Shown piece after piece: positions 1-6,212 of a stretch of DNA of 7,265 nucleotides. Under the pieces are notes generated by a model. It searched no databases and had not been told where the DNA came from. It saw only the letters and a program-made list of their open reading frames with translations. This stretch comes from Anaerolineales bacterium (GTDB taxonomy: Bacteria; Chloroflexota; Anaerolineae; Anaerolineales; E44-bin32), in NCBI GenBank assembly GCA_030606845.1, contig JAUWFP010000102.1:1-7265 (forward strand). Direction: 5' to 3'. The first letter of the stretch is position 1; every line of letters begins with the position of its first letter. The position numbers and the translations under genes are program-made.

Positions 1-243
1 GCTGGGTCGATCGATGCCGGTCAGCATGTTAATAAGAGTCGTTTTTCCGCTGCCTGATTTCCCAACGATTTACACGAATTCGCCCTTGTCAATACGCAGG
101 TCTACATCTATCAACGCTACCAATGATACCGCACACGTTTCATAGATCTTGGAAACCTGATTGAATGCGATCAGGTGCCCATTCGCTTTATACTTCCCAG
201 TCCCTGAACCGTTAGAACCTGACTTATTCCAAAATGTCTTCAC
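1..243 (-). pseudogene. LolD/MacB-type ABC ATPase, 5' part, with in-frame stop
   Basis: Reading the minus strand from a GTG at 241-243 gives an ABC ATPase N-terminus that aligns closely with the other ATPase of this operon: NGHLIAFNQVSKIYE, then VDLRIDKGEFV, then IVGKSGSGKTTLINMLTGID (Walker A GKSGSGKTT). A TAA codon at 70-72 interrupts the frame exactly where the paralogue has Ala (GEFLAIFGKSGAGK against GEFV*IVGKSGSGK). The frame is otherwise open to the window edge, so this is one nonsense codon rather than general decay. A product ending there would be 57 residues and lack every nucleotide-binding motif. The gene follows the permease stop by 17 bp, the position of a third operon gene. Its start is uncertain: GTG is the only start codon in frame and only a weak GGTG lies upstream. 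A sequencing or assembly error is the main alternative. The gene continues beyond the window. Confidence 0.8.
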
Positions 244-260
244 ATGATCACCACTATCAC

Positions 261-2666
261 TTATTCGTAATCCAAGACTTCGCGCACGGTGAGCCTGACG
301 GCGCTCCTCGCCGGCGCAAGGCTTGAGAAAACAGCAATTAACCCAACAACTACCAACCAGAGAAGCAGTCCCGTGAAGGAATATGTATAGATGAGATCGG
401 CTTGCATTACAGCATTCACAACCGCACCCGCAAGTGCTCTGCCGGATGGTCCCGAGAGCAACGCACCCAACACCCAGCTGATCAGACCCACCACGACGCC
501 TTCAAAGACGATGACTTGTCGCACAGAAACGTTGGAGGCGCCAACGGCACGCAGGACTCCGATCTCGCGTGTACGTTCAAGAACATTGATTCCAAGCGTC
601 CCCGTTAGCCCCAATCCCCCCACCAGAGCCAGAAGTCCGGCCATGATCATCAAAACGACCAGGATAAGATCGAACACATCGGTGAAATCGCCAAAAAACG
701 CGTGGCGGGTGATGCTCGAGCTCTTACTCAGGCTTGCATTTTCAAACCGATTCTCCAGCTGGAATGCGATCACATCCTGATCGGCATTGCTGCCAATGGT
801 TTCAAGATTTCCACGGACACGAATCGTATCAACCTGGTTCGGTCTGTTCGTCAACTGACCAAATGAACCATATTCCATATAGATACGAGAACCTGAAAGA
901 TGCTTCGAGGTCACCCCGACAACCTGGTAGGTTCGCTCTCGATTCCCAATTTTCAGTGTAATCTCGCTTCCGATTCCTATCCCGGATTCCTCGTCTAGCA
1001 AATCATCATTGACAACGATCTTGCTTGTGTCACTGGCTTCTAACCAGCGACCCTCGATCATCAGCGGGTCAATTGTGGCCGCATCGTAAGGGAGACCAAC
1101 GATCTCGAGCTCCCCGCTCTCGCTTCCATCTTCCCTGACAATGACGCCAATCGACTGAGCCCACCCCTCCGCTACTGAGATCTCAGGGATTCTCAGCGCC
1201 TCCCGTTCAACGGTTTGTTTTCTAGATCCATAGGGCAAACCAAGGGCGGCATCGAAGGCGACATAACGAGCGACGTTCTCGATCTGAACAGTCAACGAAG
1301 CGCGTGTGCTGAATACGGCGATAAACATCGCGCCGGCGAGCGTAAGAGTAAGAAGTGTAAATATCAGCCGCGCTTTGTTGCGGAAAGTATTCCGCAGGGA
1401 GAGCACAATCGGCGGAGCGAGATTGCGAACTTTCATTAACGCCCGATCTAACCAACCGCTGCCCTCAGATCCGATTCCATATTGATAGATCGCGTCGTAA
1501 ACTGACATGCGGGTTCCGGAGAGAATGGGATAGATCGCCACACCAAGCGGCATTAGCAAGCCCAGAGTGATTTGAAGCGTCATGACCTGCCAAGAAATAT
1601 TAACATTGGTGAGATTAAAGTTGACGAAACTAGCCGCGAATTCTGCGAGCCACCAGGACCCCAATAACCCGAGTGGCAGTGCCACGGCAAGGCCAAGCAC
1701 GCTGTACGCGAGGACGTTGAAGAAGTACATGGCGATGAGTTGTTTACGAACCGCGCCAATTGAACGCATAATGCCGATCTGTCTAATCTGCTGAACAAGA
1801 ATGGCGGAGACCGTGTTCACCACAAGCCCTCCGCTCAAGAGAACCGCCATGACGCCCATAATCTGCAGGATGAGGAGAAACCCGTCGATCTGGTCTTCCG
1901 CCCAGTGCTTGCCCGGATCGGAACCCAGCCCCGGGACCCCCATGCTCCCGACCCTGTACCCGGAGGGCTCGATCACCCGATCGCGGATGCTGCTGCCGAC
2001 CGCAAGTACATGTTCTTGGCTATATTTATTCTCAGCCACAACGACATCGAGCTTATTAAAGTAAGAGGGCTTACCCATCCATTTCAGGCTTTCAAGATTT
2101 ACATAGCCCGTGACTTCCCCCAACAACGCATAAGGCATCCCGTAAAGGTCATGTACGATGCCGACAATCTCCAAATCATACGTACGGTCATCTTCCATCT
2201 TGATCGTGATTGTGTCACCGACTGCGAGTCCCAGCCCTGCGGCCGATTGCTTTTCTAAGGCAATCTCGCGAACTCCGAGCGACATCCGCCCCTCTACGAG
2301 GTTCACCTGATTCACATCTAATTCGGTCAGATCCGGGAAGGCGTTTAGCGTAAGATCGTCCCAGTCCCCCTCGCCGTTCAAAACCGATGCTCTCTCGACT
2401 CTCCTCGCCTGAACGTCTTCCACTTCTCGCATCGCGTTGACCGCGCTGGTTAGGTCTCGCTGAAATGGTGATATATAAATTTCCAAACTCGCTGGATTTC
2501 CTGCAGCGAAGGAACCATAGAGATCCCGCTGCACCATGATCCCCGCGTTCGTGATCATTCCGACCGAGGCGACACCGATGGCGATGGAGAAGATGACCAA
2601 AAGAGACCTGGAGCGGTTGCTCCAGATGTCTTTCAGGATCTTTATCCAGCGGGTTGGGATGTACAA
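261..2666 (-). CDS. ABC transporter permease, double FtsX/MacB type
   Basis: This is the inner-membrane permease of a MacB/LolCE-type exporter, a family that uses ATP to move lipids, lipoproteins, peptides or drugs away from the membrane by a mechanotransmission mechanism. Its 801 residues form two similar halves. The first has a TM helix at about 21-42, an extracytoplasmic MacB_PCD-like domain at about 43-260, and an FtsX core with helices at about 262-290, 311-345 and 361-381. The second has a TM helix at about 432-455, a second extracytoplasmic domain at about 465-655, and an FtsX core with helices at about 663-692, 714-745 and 764-783. Both cores carry the coupling segment that contacts the ATPase: QIRQIGIMRSIGA (293-305) and ERTREIGVLRAVGAS (697-711). 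The start is a TTG (2664-2666) with AGGA six bases upstream; no ATG or GTG lies nearby in frame. It follows the ATPase gene by 27 bp and is surely cotranscribed. The substrate cannot be told from sequence; no HlyD-type adaptor is present in the window. Confidence 0.93.
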   Translation of the reverse strand: MYIPTRWIKILKDIWSNRSRSLLVIFSIAIGVASVGMITNAGIMVQRDLYGSFAAGNPASLEIYISPFQRDLTSAVNAMREVEDVQARRVERASVLNGEGDWDDLTLNAFPDLTELDVNQVNLVEGRMSLGVREIALEKQSAAGLGLAVGDTITIKMEDDRTYDLEIVGIVHDLYGMPYALLGEVTGYVNLESLKWMGKPSYFNKLDVVVAENKYSQEHVLAVGSSIRDRVIEPSGYRVGSMGVPGLGSDPGKHWAEDQIDGFLLILQIMGVMAVLLSGGLVVNTVSAILVQQIRQIGIMRSIGAVRKQLIAMYFFNVLAYSVLGLAVALPLGLLGSWWLAEFAASFVNFNLTNVNISWQVMTLQITLGLLMPLGVAIYPILSGTRMSVYDAIYQYGIGSEGSGWLDRALMKVRNLAPPIVLSLRNTFRNKARLIFTLLTLTLAGAMFIAVFSTRASLTVQIENVARYVAFDAALGLPYGSRKQTVEREALRIPEISVAEGWAQSIGVIVREDGSESGELEIVGLPYDAATIDPLMIEGRWLEASDTSKIVVNDDLLDEESGIGIGSEITLKIGNRERTYQVVGVTSKHLSGSRIYMEYGSFGQLTNRPNQVDTIRVRGNLETIGSNADQDVIAFQLENRFENASLSKSSSITRHAFFGDFTDVFDLILVVLMIMAGLLALVGGLGLTGTLGINVLERTREIGVLRAVGASNVSVRQVIVFEGVVVGLISWVLGALLSGPSGRALAGAVVNAVMQADLIYTYSFTGLLLWLVVVGLIAVFSSLAPARSAVRLTVREVLDYE

Positions 2667-2693
2667 TCTATATCCTATCTTCTCAGGCGATCT

Positions 2694-3497
2694 TTAGAAG
2701 GCTGCCTGGATTCGCTGCGGCACAAGTTCGGGCAAGGGCGCTGCTTCGCCCGCGGAACGTCCATTTGACGGCTCATCGATTGATCTGCTGATGATGCGCC
2801 CATCGGATATCTCTAGAATGCGGCTTGCTCGTTCAGCGATCTCTTTATCGTGAGTCACGATGACCAGTGTTTTACCGAGAGAGACCAGGTCAGAAAACAG
2901 GTCATAGATGTCGTCCGCGGTTTGCGAATCGAGATTCCCTGTTGGCTCATCGGCGACAATCACATCAGGGTTGTTCGCCAGCGCTCGGGCGATGGCGACC
3001 CGCTGCTGCTGCCCGCCGGAGATTTTCGACGGCACCTTATGTGCGTGCTCACGAATGCCCACTTGATCGAGTAACTGCAAAGCACGTTCACCGCGTTTCG
3101 CAAGCGGGAATGTGTCGCAGAAGTCCATGGCCAGGGTGATATTCTCAATTAGGGTTAATGTTGGCAGCAGCTGGAAAAATTGATAGACAACACCCAGGTT
3201 GCGCCCACGCCAGCGCGTTAATTCGTCATCGCTCATGGAATGGACAGAGACTCCGCCAATCTGTACTTCACCAGAGTCCGGGCTGTCGATGCCCGTGATC
3301 ATATTGATCAGCGTGGATTTACCTGCCCCCGATTTCCCGAAGATGGCGAGGAATTCCCCTTTGTGAACTTCAAGGTTGATTCCCTTTAGCGCTTCGACCC
3401 CCTTGGCAGCGGTTGGGTAGACTTTAACCAAATCCTTTACTTTGATGAGGGTACCGTTTTCACGCCCGTTCGTACCTGATATTTTGGTAATTTCCAT
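2694..3497 (-). CDS. ABC transporter ATP-binding protein, LolD/MacB type
   Basis: This is the cytoplasmic ATPase that powers the downstream permease. The 267-residue protein has a complete nucleotide-binding domain: A-loop Tyr27 (KVYP), Walker A GKSGAGKST at 54-62, Q-loop in YQFFQLLPTLT (Gln106), signature ISGGQQQR at 159-166, Walker B VIVADEP at 179-185, D-loop TGNLD at 186-190 and H-loop His216 in VTHD. The YQFFQLLPTL and TGNLD stretches are typical of the LolD/MacB/FtsE group. A tail of about 35 residues after the domain is rich in Pro, Ala and Glu and unremarkable. The frame stays open upstream to an ATG at 3581, but I chose the ATG at 3495-3497 because GGTGAGG (3507-3513) sits nine bases before it and because the upstream 28 residues do not resemble the family. 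It is the first gene of the operon, and with its degraded paralogue at 1-243 it flanks the permease. Confidence 0.94.
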   Translation of the reverse strand: MEITKISGTNGRENGTLIKVKDLVKVYPTAAKGVEALKGINLEVHKGEFLAIFGKSGAGKSTLINMITGIDSPDSGEVQIGGVSVHSMSDDELTRWRGRNLGVVYQFFQLLPTLTLIENITLAMDFCDTFPLAKRGERALQLLDQVGIREHAHKVPSKISGGQQQRVAIARALANNPDVIVADEPTGNLDSQTADDIYDLFSDLVSLGKTLVIVTHDKEIAERASRILEISDGRIISRSIDEPSNGRSAGEAAPLPELVPQRIQAAF

Positions 3498-3727
3498 TAA
3501 CAAAAACCTCACCGCTAAGGTATGCCGTATTGAGAACTCCAATGAACCTATACGGCGTGTTTGCATTAAACGGCGATCCATTCACAAAGAGCTAAGTTTA
3601 CAGCTGACCGCCGACAAGGTGACCATGTTAACACAGGATAACCCGGGTTTGTATGAGAGTTTCATTACAGTTTCCTTGCGGTTTTTTGGCCCATTTAACG
3701 ATTGGAGATGAAGAGCCCTTTAATACA
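3498..3727. other. Non-coding leader of the ABC operon
   Basis: This 230-bp stretch separates the ABC operon start from the repeat cluster and should hold the operon's minus-strand promoter. I could not pick out a convincing -35/-10 pair. Two small features are visible: a 10-bp palindrome AACCCGGGTT at 3640-3649, and TCACAAAGA at 3582-3590, which matches one arm of the palindrome at the opposite promoter. Short open frames crossing this stretch show no family resemblance and no ribosome binding sites. Confidence 0.5.
3507..3513 (-). promoter_or_regulatory. Ribosome binding site deciding the ATPase start
   Basis: GGTGAGG on the minus strand lies nine bases before the ATG at 3497. It supports that start over the longer open frame beginning at 3581, which would place this site inside the coding sequence. 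Confidence 0.65.
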
Positions 3728-3903
3728 TGTCATTCGAGGAGCGGAGGGAACGAAGTCCCCGGCCGGAGGGGGCGGGGAGCGAAATCGTAAGACTCAGCAT
3801 GACATTAAAATGCGGACTTCAAGGCATAAAGGTTGTGCTTATTTAATACGGGGAACTCTTTTGAGAATCATCCTAGGGATTTCTCGCTTCGCTCGAAATG
3901 ACA
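3728..3903. repeat. Palindromic REP/MITE-like element, copy A
   Basis: The 176-bp element is bounded by near-perfect inverted ends: TGTCATTCGAG on the left (3728-3738) and CTCGAAATGACA on the right (3892-3903), differing by one base gap. It looks composite. The first 77 bp (3728-3804) itself ends in CTCAGCATGACA, a second inward-facing end. The remainder contains a core (3811-3849) identical to one in copy B at 5331-5369. Over 3793-3880 against 5313-5400 I count 81 of 88 matching bases. It has no credible coding capacity, so any mobility would have to be in trans. No target-site duplication is evident. Confidence 0.8.
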
Positions 3904-3928
3904 GATGAGGAAGAGCCATCTCTATGTA

Positions 3929-4093
3929 TGTCATTTCGAACCCCCGCAGGGGGTGAGAAATCCCTGAGACGACTCGATTCGTGGTTCGAGAATCTAACAA
4001 AGGGTGAATCTCGTCGTTTCCACAGATGGAGCCTTCACGAGCAACATCCTAGGGATTTCTCGGTCGCCGTTTCACCACTCGCTCGAATCGACA
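3929..4093. repeat. Palindromic REP/MITE-like element, copy C
   Basis: A second element lies 25 bp after copy A in the same orientation. Its ends are TGTCATTTCGA (3929-3939) and TCGAATCGACA (4083-4093), inverted with 9 of 11 matches. It shares the 18-nt string CATCCTAGGGATTTCTCG with copy A (4045-4062 here, 3869-3886 there), and its GGTCGC...CTCGCTC tail resembles that of copy B rather than copy A. The left part holds a CCCCC-GCA-GGGGG hairpin at 3941-3953, enclosed by TTTC and GAAA. The middle (about 3965-4040) is not shared with the other copies. Confidence 0.75.
3941..3953. repeat. GC-rich hairpin inside repeat copy C
   Basis: A perfect five-base-pair C/G stem with a three-base loop is flanked by TTTCGAA and TGAGAAA, so the outer TTTC/GAAA can extend the fold. 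No T-run follows it on either strand, so it is not a classic terminator. It is best read as the structured end of the repeat. Confidence 0.6.
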
Positions 4094-4140
4094 TCATCGC
4101 GACGATTCCTTCTCCTTGTCTTTACTCATTAAAATGATCC

Positions 4141-4169
4141 TTGACAAACACCCGATTACAGTATAAACT
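4141..4169 (+). promoter_or_regulatory. Sigma70-type promoter of the membrane protein/regulator pair
   Basis: A consensus -35 TTGACA (4141-4146) is followed by overlapping -10 candidates: TATAAA at 4162-4167 (15-bp spacer) or TAAACT at 4164-4169 (17-bp spacer). Transcription would begin near 4174-4177, about 60 bp before the ATG at 4237. It sits just past the repeat cluster and immediately before a palindrome that could control it. Confidence 0.7.
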
Positions 4170-4180
4170 ACTACCAAGTT

Positions 4181-4195
4181 CTTTGTGACACAAAG
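4181..4195. promoter_or_regulatory. Palindromic candidate operator
   Basis: CTTTGTG-A-CACAAAG is a perfect 15-nt inverted repeat beginning a few bases downstream of the predicted transcription start, a position where a bound repressor would block initiation. The second gene of the transcript encodes a small winged-helix regulator, so autoregulation through this site is the simplest reading. AAGTTC also occurs as a direct repeat at 4176-4181 and 4194-4199. Binding is inferred, not shown. Confidence 0.6.
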
Positions 4196-4221
4196 TTCAC
4201 TAGCATATAAAGCGATCAAGT

Positions 4222-4230
4222 AAAGGAGAT
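4222..4230 (+). promoter_or_regulatory. Strong ribosome binding site
   Basis: AAAGGAGAT lies with its GGAG core eight bases before the ATG at 4237, an almost ideal Shine-Dalgarno site. It fixes the start of the membrane protein gene. Confidence 0.8.
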
Positions 4231-4236
4231 TCAATC

Positions 4237-4887
4237 ATGTCCGAATCAATCAACTTTAGGGATGTACAAAAACGGACCATGCAGTTGAGCGAATTCGAGG
4301 ATGGGCTCTGGGATCTGCTAATCGGGTCAATCTTCATGGTTTTAGCGTTCTACCCGGTTACGCGCGAGCTACTCGGTCCCACCTGGAATCTGGCCCTCTT
4401 TCTATTCCTGCTGGCTTTTGTGGTAGTTGGGCACCTGGTCGCGAGGCATTTCATCAGTGGGCCACGCATGGGGTATGTACAACCCCGTCGAACGCCACAG
4501 ATGCGTCTCCTCCTGGTCGTGATGGCAGTGATGGTTCTGCTGACACTTGGGCTGGTGCTCTTGACTTTGTTCAGTCCCGGAAGGCTCTCATCGGGCAGCG
4601 AGCCTTCAATACCACCCCTGGTGCGCTCCTACGGCGTCGAGTGGATGGTTGTCTTCGTCATGGGCGCTATCTTTAGCGTGATGGGTTACAGGTTCGGCGT
4701 CGCCAGGTTGTACTTCTACGGCTGGATGCTTGGCCTCGCCAACCTGGCCTCCGTCTATATGGCACATACTGCCGGTTGGACTTTCCCTGTTCCAGCGGCG
4801 ATCGCAGCCGGGATCATCCTCGTCATTGGCTTCACGCTGTTGCTTCGTTTCTTGCGCAACTACCCGATACGCACACAGGAGGCCTGA
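4237..4887 (+). CDS. Membrane protein of unknown function, six predicted helices
   Basis: I do not recognise a named family with a known function. The 216-residue protein begins with a polar stretch (1-20), then has hydrophobic segments at about 23-42, 50-73, 88-111, 133-153, 157-179 and 183-205, and ends in a short basic tail. The loop at 74-90 (GPRMGYVQPRRTPQMR) is Arg-rich, which by the positive-inside rule suggests it is cytoplasmic. The segment EFEDGLWDLLIGSIFM (19-34), just before and into the first helix, has an acidic-aromatic character that may be a family hallmark. No signal peptide, catalytic motif or transporter signature is visible. It has its own promoter and a strong ribosome binding site. 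The regulator gene follows one base after its stop, so the two are cotranscribed. A sensor, a small transporter or a membrane-stress protein are all possible. Confidence 0.85.
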   Translation: MSESINFRDVQKRTMQLSEFEDGLWDLLIGSIFMVLAFYPVTRELLGPTWNLALFLFLLAFVVVGHLVARHFISGPRMGYVQPRRTPQMRLLLVVMAVMVLLTLGLVLLTLFSPGRLSSGSEPSIPPLVRSYGVEWMVVFVMGAIFSVMGYRFGVARLYFYGWMLGLANLASVYMAHTAGWTFPVPAAIAAGIILVIGFTLLLRFLRNYPIRTQEA

Positions 4888-4888
4888 G

Positions 4889-5215
4889 ATGGCGAAGACG
4901 ACCGGAATTGCCCCTGATCTGCTTGACCTCGCCGAGGTCGACCGCGTGGTTCATGAACCGGCGCGGTTGATGATCCTGATGGTCTTGTATGGTGTTGAGA
5001 GCGCCGATTTCACCTTCCTGCTCAACGCCACCGAGCTGACCTGGGGCAACCTCTCCTCGCATGTTACTAAGCTAGAAGAGGCAGAATATGTCAAGGTCGA
5101 GAAGGGCTTTGTTGGAAAAAAACCGCGCACGATGGTTCAGCTCACCGACACCGGACGCCAGGCGATTGACACTTATCGCCAGACGATGCAAGGAGCAATG
5201 AAAAGACTTGGTTAG
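4889..5215 (+). CDS. Winged-helix transcriptional regulator, MarR-like (HTH_34 type)
   Basis: This small DNA-binding protein of 108 residues probably acts as a dimeric repressor. A helical N-terminus carries VVHEPARLMILMVLYG (20-35), typical of the first helix of MarR/ArsR-like folds. The recognition region ELTWGNLSSHVTKLEEAEYV (49-68) and the wing KVEKGFVGKKPRTMVQLTDTG (69-89) match what I know of the PF13601 winged-helix group. A final helix (90-108) likely serves dimerisation. No Cys cluster or ligand domain is present, so the signal it senses is unknown. The start at 4889 is set by AGGAGG (4877-4882) six bases upstream; the frame is open further back, but that part lies inside the membrane protein gene. 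Its best candidate target is the palindrome at 4181-4195. An intrinsic terminator follows 17 bp after its stop. Confidence 0.9.
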   Translation: MAKTTGIAPDLLDLAEVDRVVHEPARLMILMVLYGVESADFTFLLNATELTWGNLSSHVTKLEEAEYVKVEKGFVGKKPRTMVQLTDTGRQAIDTYRQTMQGAMKRLG

Positions 5216-5232
5216 TTGTGGTTACCTCGTGT

Positions 5233-5270
5233 GACAAGACCCACTGAAAGATCAGTGGGTCTTGTCTTTT
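5233..5270 (+). terminator. Rho-independent terminator of the membrane protein/regulator unit
   Basis: A perfect inverted repeat, GACAAGACCCACTG (5233-5246) against CAGTGGGTCTTGTC (5253-5266), forms a stem of 14 bp, or 15 with the next A-T pair, and is followed at once by TTTT (5267-5270). There is no A-run on the other side, so it acts on plus-strand transcripts only. Confidence 0.93.
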
Positions 5271-5290
5271 CCAAGCCAAGCCTACTGCAC

Positions 5291-5437
5291 TGTCGGAGAT
5301 TGCTTCGCTTTGCTCAGCATGACATTACGGTGCGGACTTCAAGGCATAAAGGTTGTGCTTATTTAATACAGGGAACTCTTACGAGAATCATCCCAGGGAT
5401 TTTTCGGTCGCTGTTGCGCGGCTCGCTCAAAATGACA
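5291..5437. repeat. Palindromic REP/MITE-like element, copy B
   Basis: This copy lies between the terminator and the lipid gene pair. It holds a GCTTCGCTTTGCTCAGCATGACA arm (to 5324), then the 39-nt core (5331-5369) identical to copy A, then a tail ending CTCAAAATGACA (5437). Its right tail is 14 bases longer than that of copy A and resembles copy C. The expected TGTCAT left end is missing or degraded, so the left boundary at 5291 is approximate and the copy may be truncated. Between the repeat and the acyltransferase stop (5438-5489) I see no clear terminator for the minus strand. Confidence 0.75.
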
Positions 5438-5489
5438 AACGGGTGATTCAGAGTGGTTTAAAGTGAGTTTAAGAGGAAATCTCGAGGAT

Positions 5490-6212
5490 CTACAGCAACG
5501 CTTCCCGATCCAACGTCTGCTGAACGTTACTCCCAGACGTTTCGGGAAAGCGCAGGTAGGTCTCGGTCGCCGCGGACAGGTCCGCGTATATGCCGCGATA
5601 GGAGGGGGGCAGCAGCGCCGCCATTTGGTACATAATCTCCTCAATCATCTGCTGCCGCATTTCTCGCGTAACTGAGATTCCGTTAGTTTGCAAGAAAAAT
5701 GGATGGCCCACCGCAATCCGAAAGTCGGTCCGCCGCAGATGGGTTAAGTTATCCCAGAAATCTTCATGCCGGTAACAGGCCATAGGCAGCAAAGGCGCTC
5801 CGCTGCGCAAGGCCATAATCACCACACCGGGATGACCTTTTCTAAGAATCCCATCACCGCTACGGGTGCCTTCCGGCGCCACAGCCAGAATCGTGCCGTT
5901 CTCCAACGCCCCCAATCCCAGGCGGATCGCTCCAACATCGGCTGTACCTCTTTTTAGAGGAATACCGCCCCACATGTCGAATACACAACCTATCAATTTG
6001 TTATCCCATGACTCAACCTTTGCAAAGAAAGCCATCGGGCGAGGCAGCAGGTGAGTATACACAACCAGCGGTTCAATAAAGTTGATATGGTTTGATACGA
6101 TTATGAGCGGCCCCTGAGCCGGAATGCGCGCCACCTGTTCATCGTCGACGCGGCACAGCATCCGCGTCAGACGTTTTATTGTCGCGTTGACCAACCGGCT
6201 CGTTAGCGTCAC
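5490..6212 (-). CDS. PlsC-type 1-acyl-glycerol-3-phosphate acyltransferase
   Basis: Members of this membrane-associated family transfer a fatty acyl chain to lysophosphatidic acid to make phosphatidic acid. The 240-residue protein shows all four acyltransferase blocks: motif I NHINFIE (41-47), motif II GGIPLKRG (82-89), motif III PEGTRS (113-118) and motif IV GAPLLPMA (138-145). Motif I is unusual: the catalytic pair is normally His-x4-Asp, but here it is His42 and Glu47 (GAA at 6072-6074). The start is GTG (6210-6212), overlapping the kinase stop as GTGA, with only a weak upstream GGA, so translation is probably coupled to the kinase. The N-terminus has no clear membrane helix. The substrate could be another lysolipid, and the Glu change makes activity slightly less certain. 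Confidence 0.9.
   Translation of the reverse strand: MTLTSRLVNATIKRLTRMLCRVDDEQVARIPAQGPLIIVSNHINFIEPLVVYTHLLPRPMAFFAKVESWDNKLIGCVFDMWGGIPLKRGTADVGAIRLGLGALENGTILAVAPEGTRSGDGILRKGHPGVVIMALRSGAPLLPMACYRHEDFWDNLTHLRRTDFRIAVGHPFFLQTNGISVTREMRQQMIEEIMYQMAALLPPSYRGIYADLSAATETYLRFPETSGSNVQQTLDREALL

Noticed and set aside
3941..3953. CCCCC-GCA-GGGGG hairpin as a terminator
   Set aside because: No T-run follows on either strand and no gene ends beside it; it is part of the repeat end.
3728..4093. Possible CRISPR array in the tandem repeats
   Set aside because: The elements are long, palindromic and unevenly shared, with no short direct repeats alternating with equal-length spacers and no cas genes nearby.
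3442..4137. Three short plus-strand open frames (3442-3711, 3702-3908, 3898-4137)
   Set aside because: They overlap the ATPase 5' end or run through the repeat elements, lack ribosome binding sites, and their products look like translated repeats.
4730..4888. N-terminal extension of the regulator by 53 codons
   Set aside because: The extension lies wholly within the membrane protein gene in another frame, has no family resemblance, and AGGAGG at 4877-4882 supports the start at 4889.
5216..5446. Plus-strand open frame of 76 codons
   Set aside because: It runs straight through the intrinsic terminator and repeat copy B, with no ribosome binding site.
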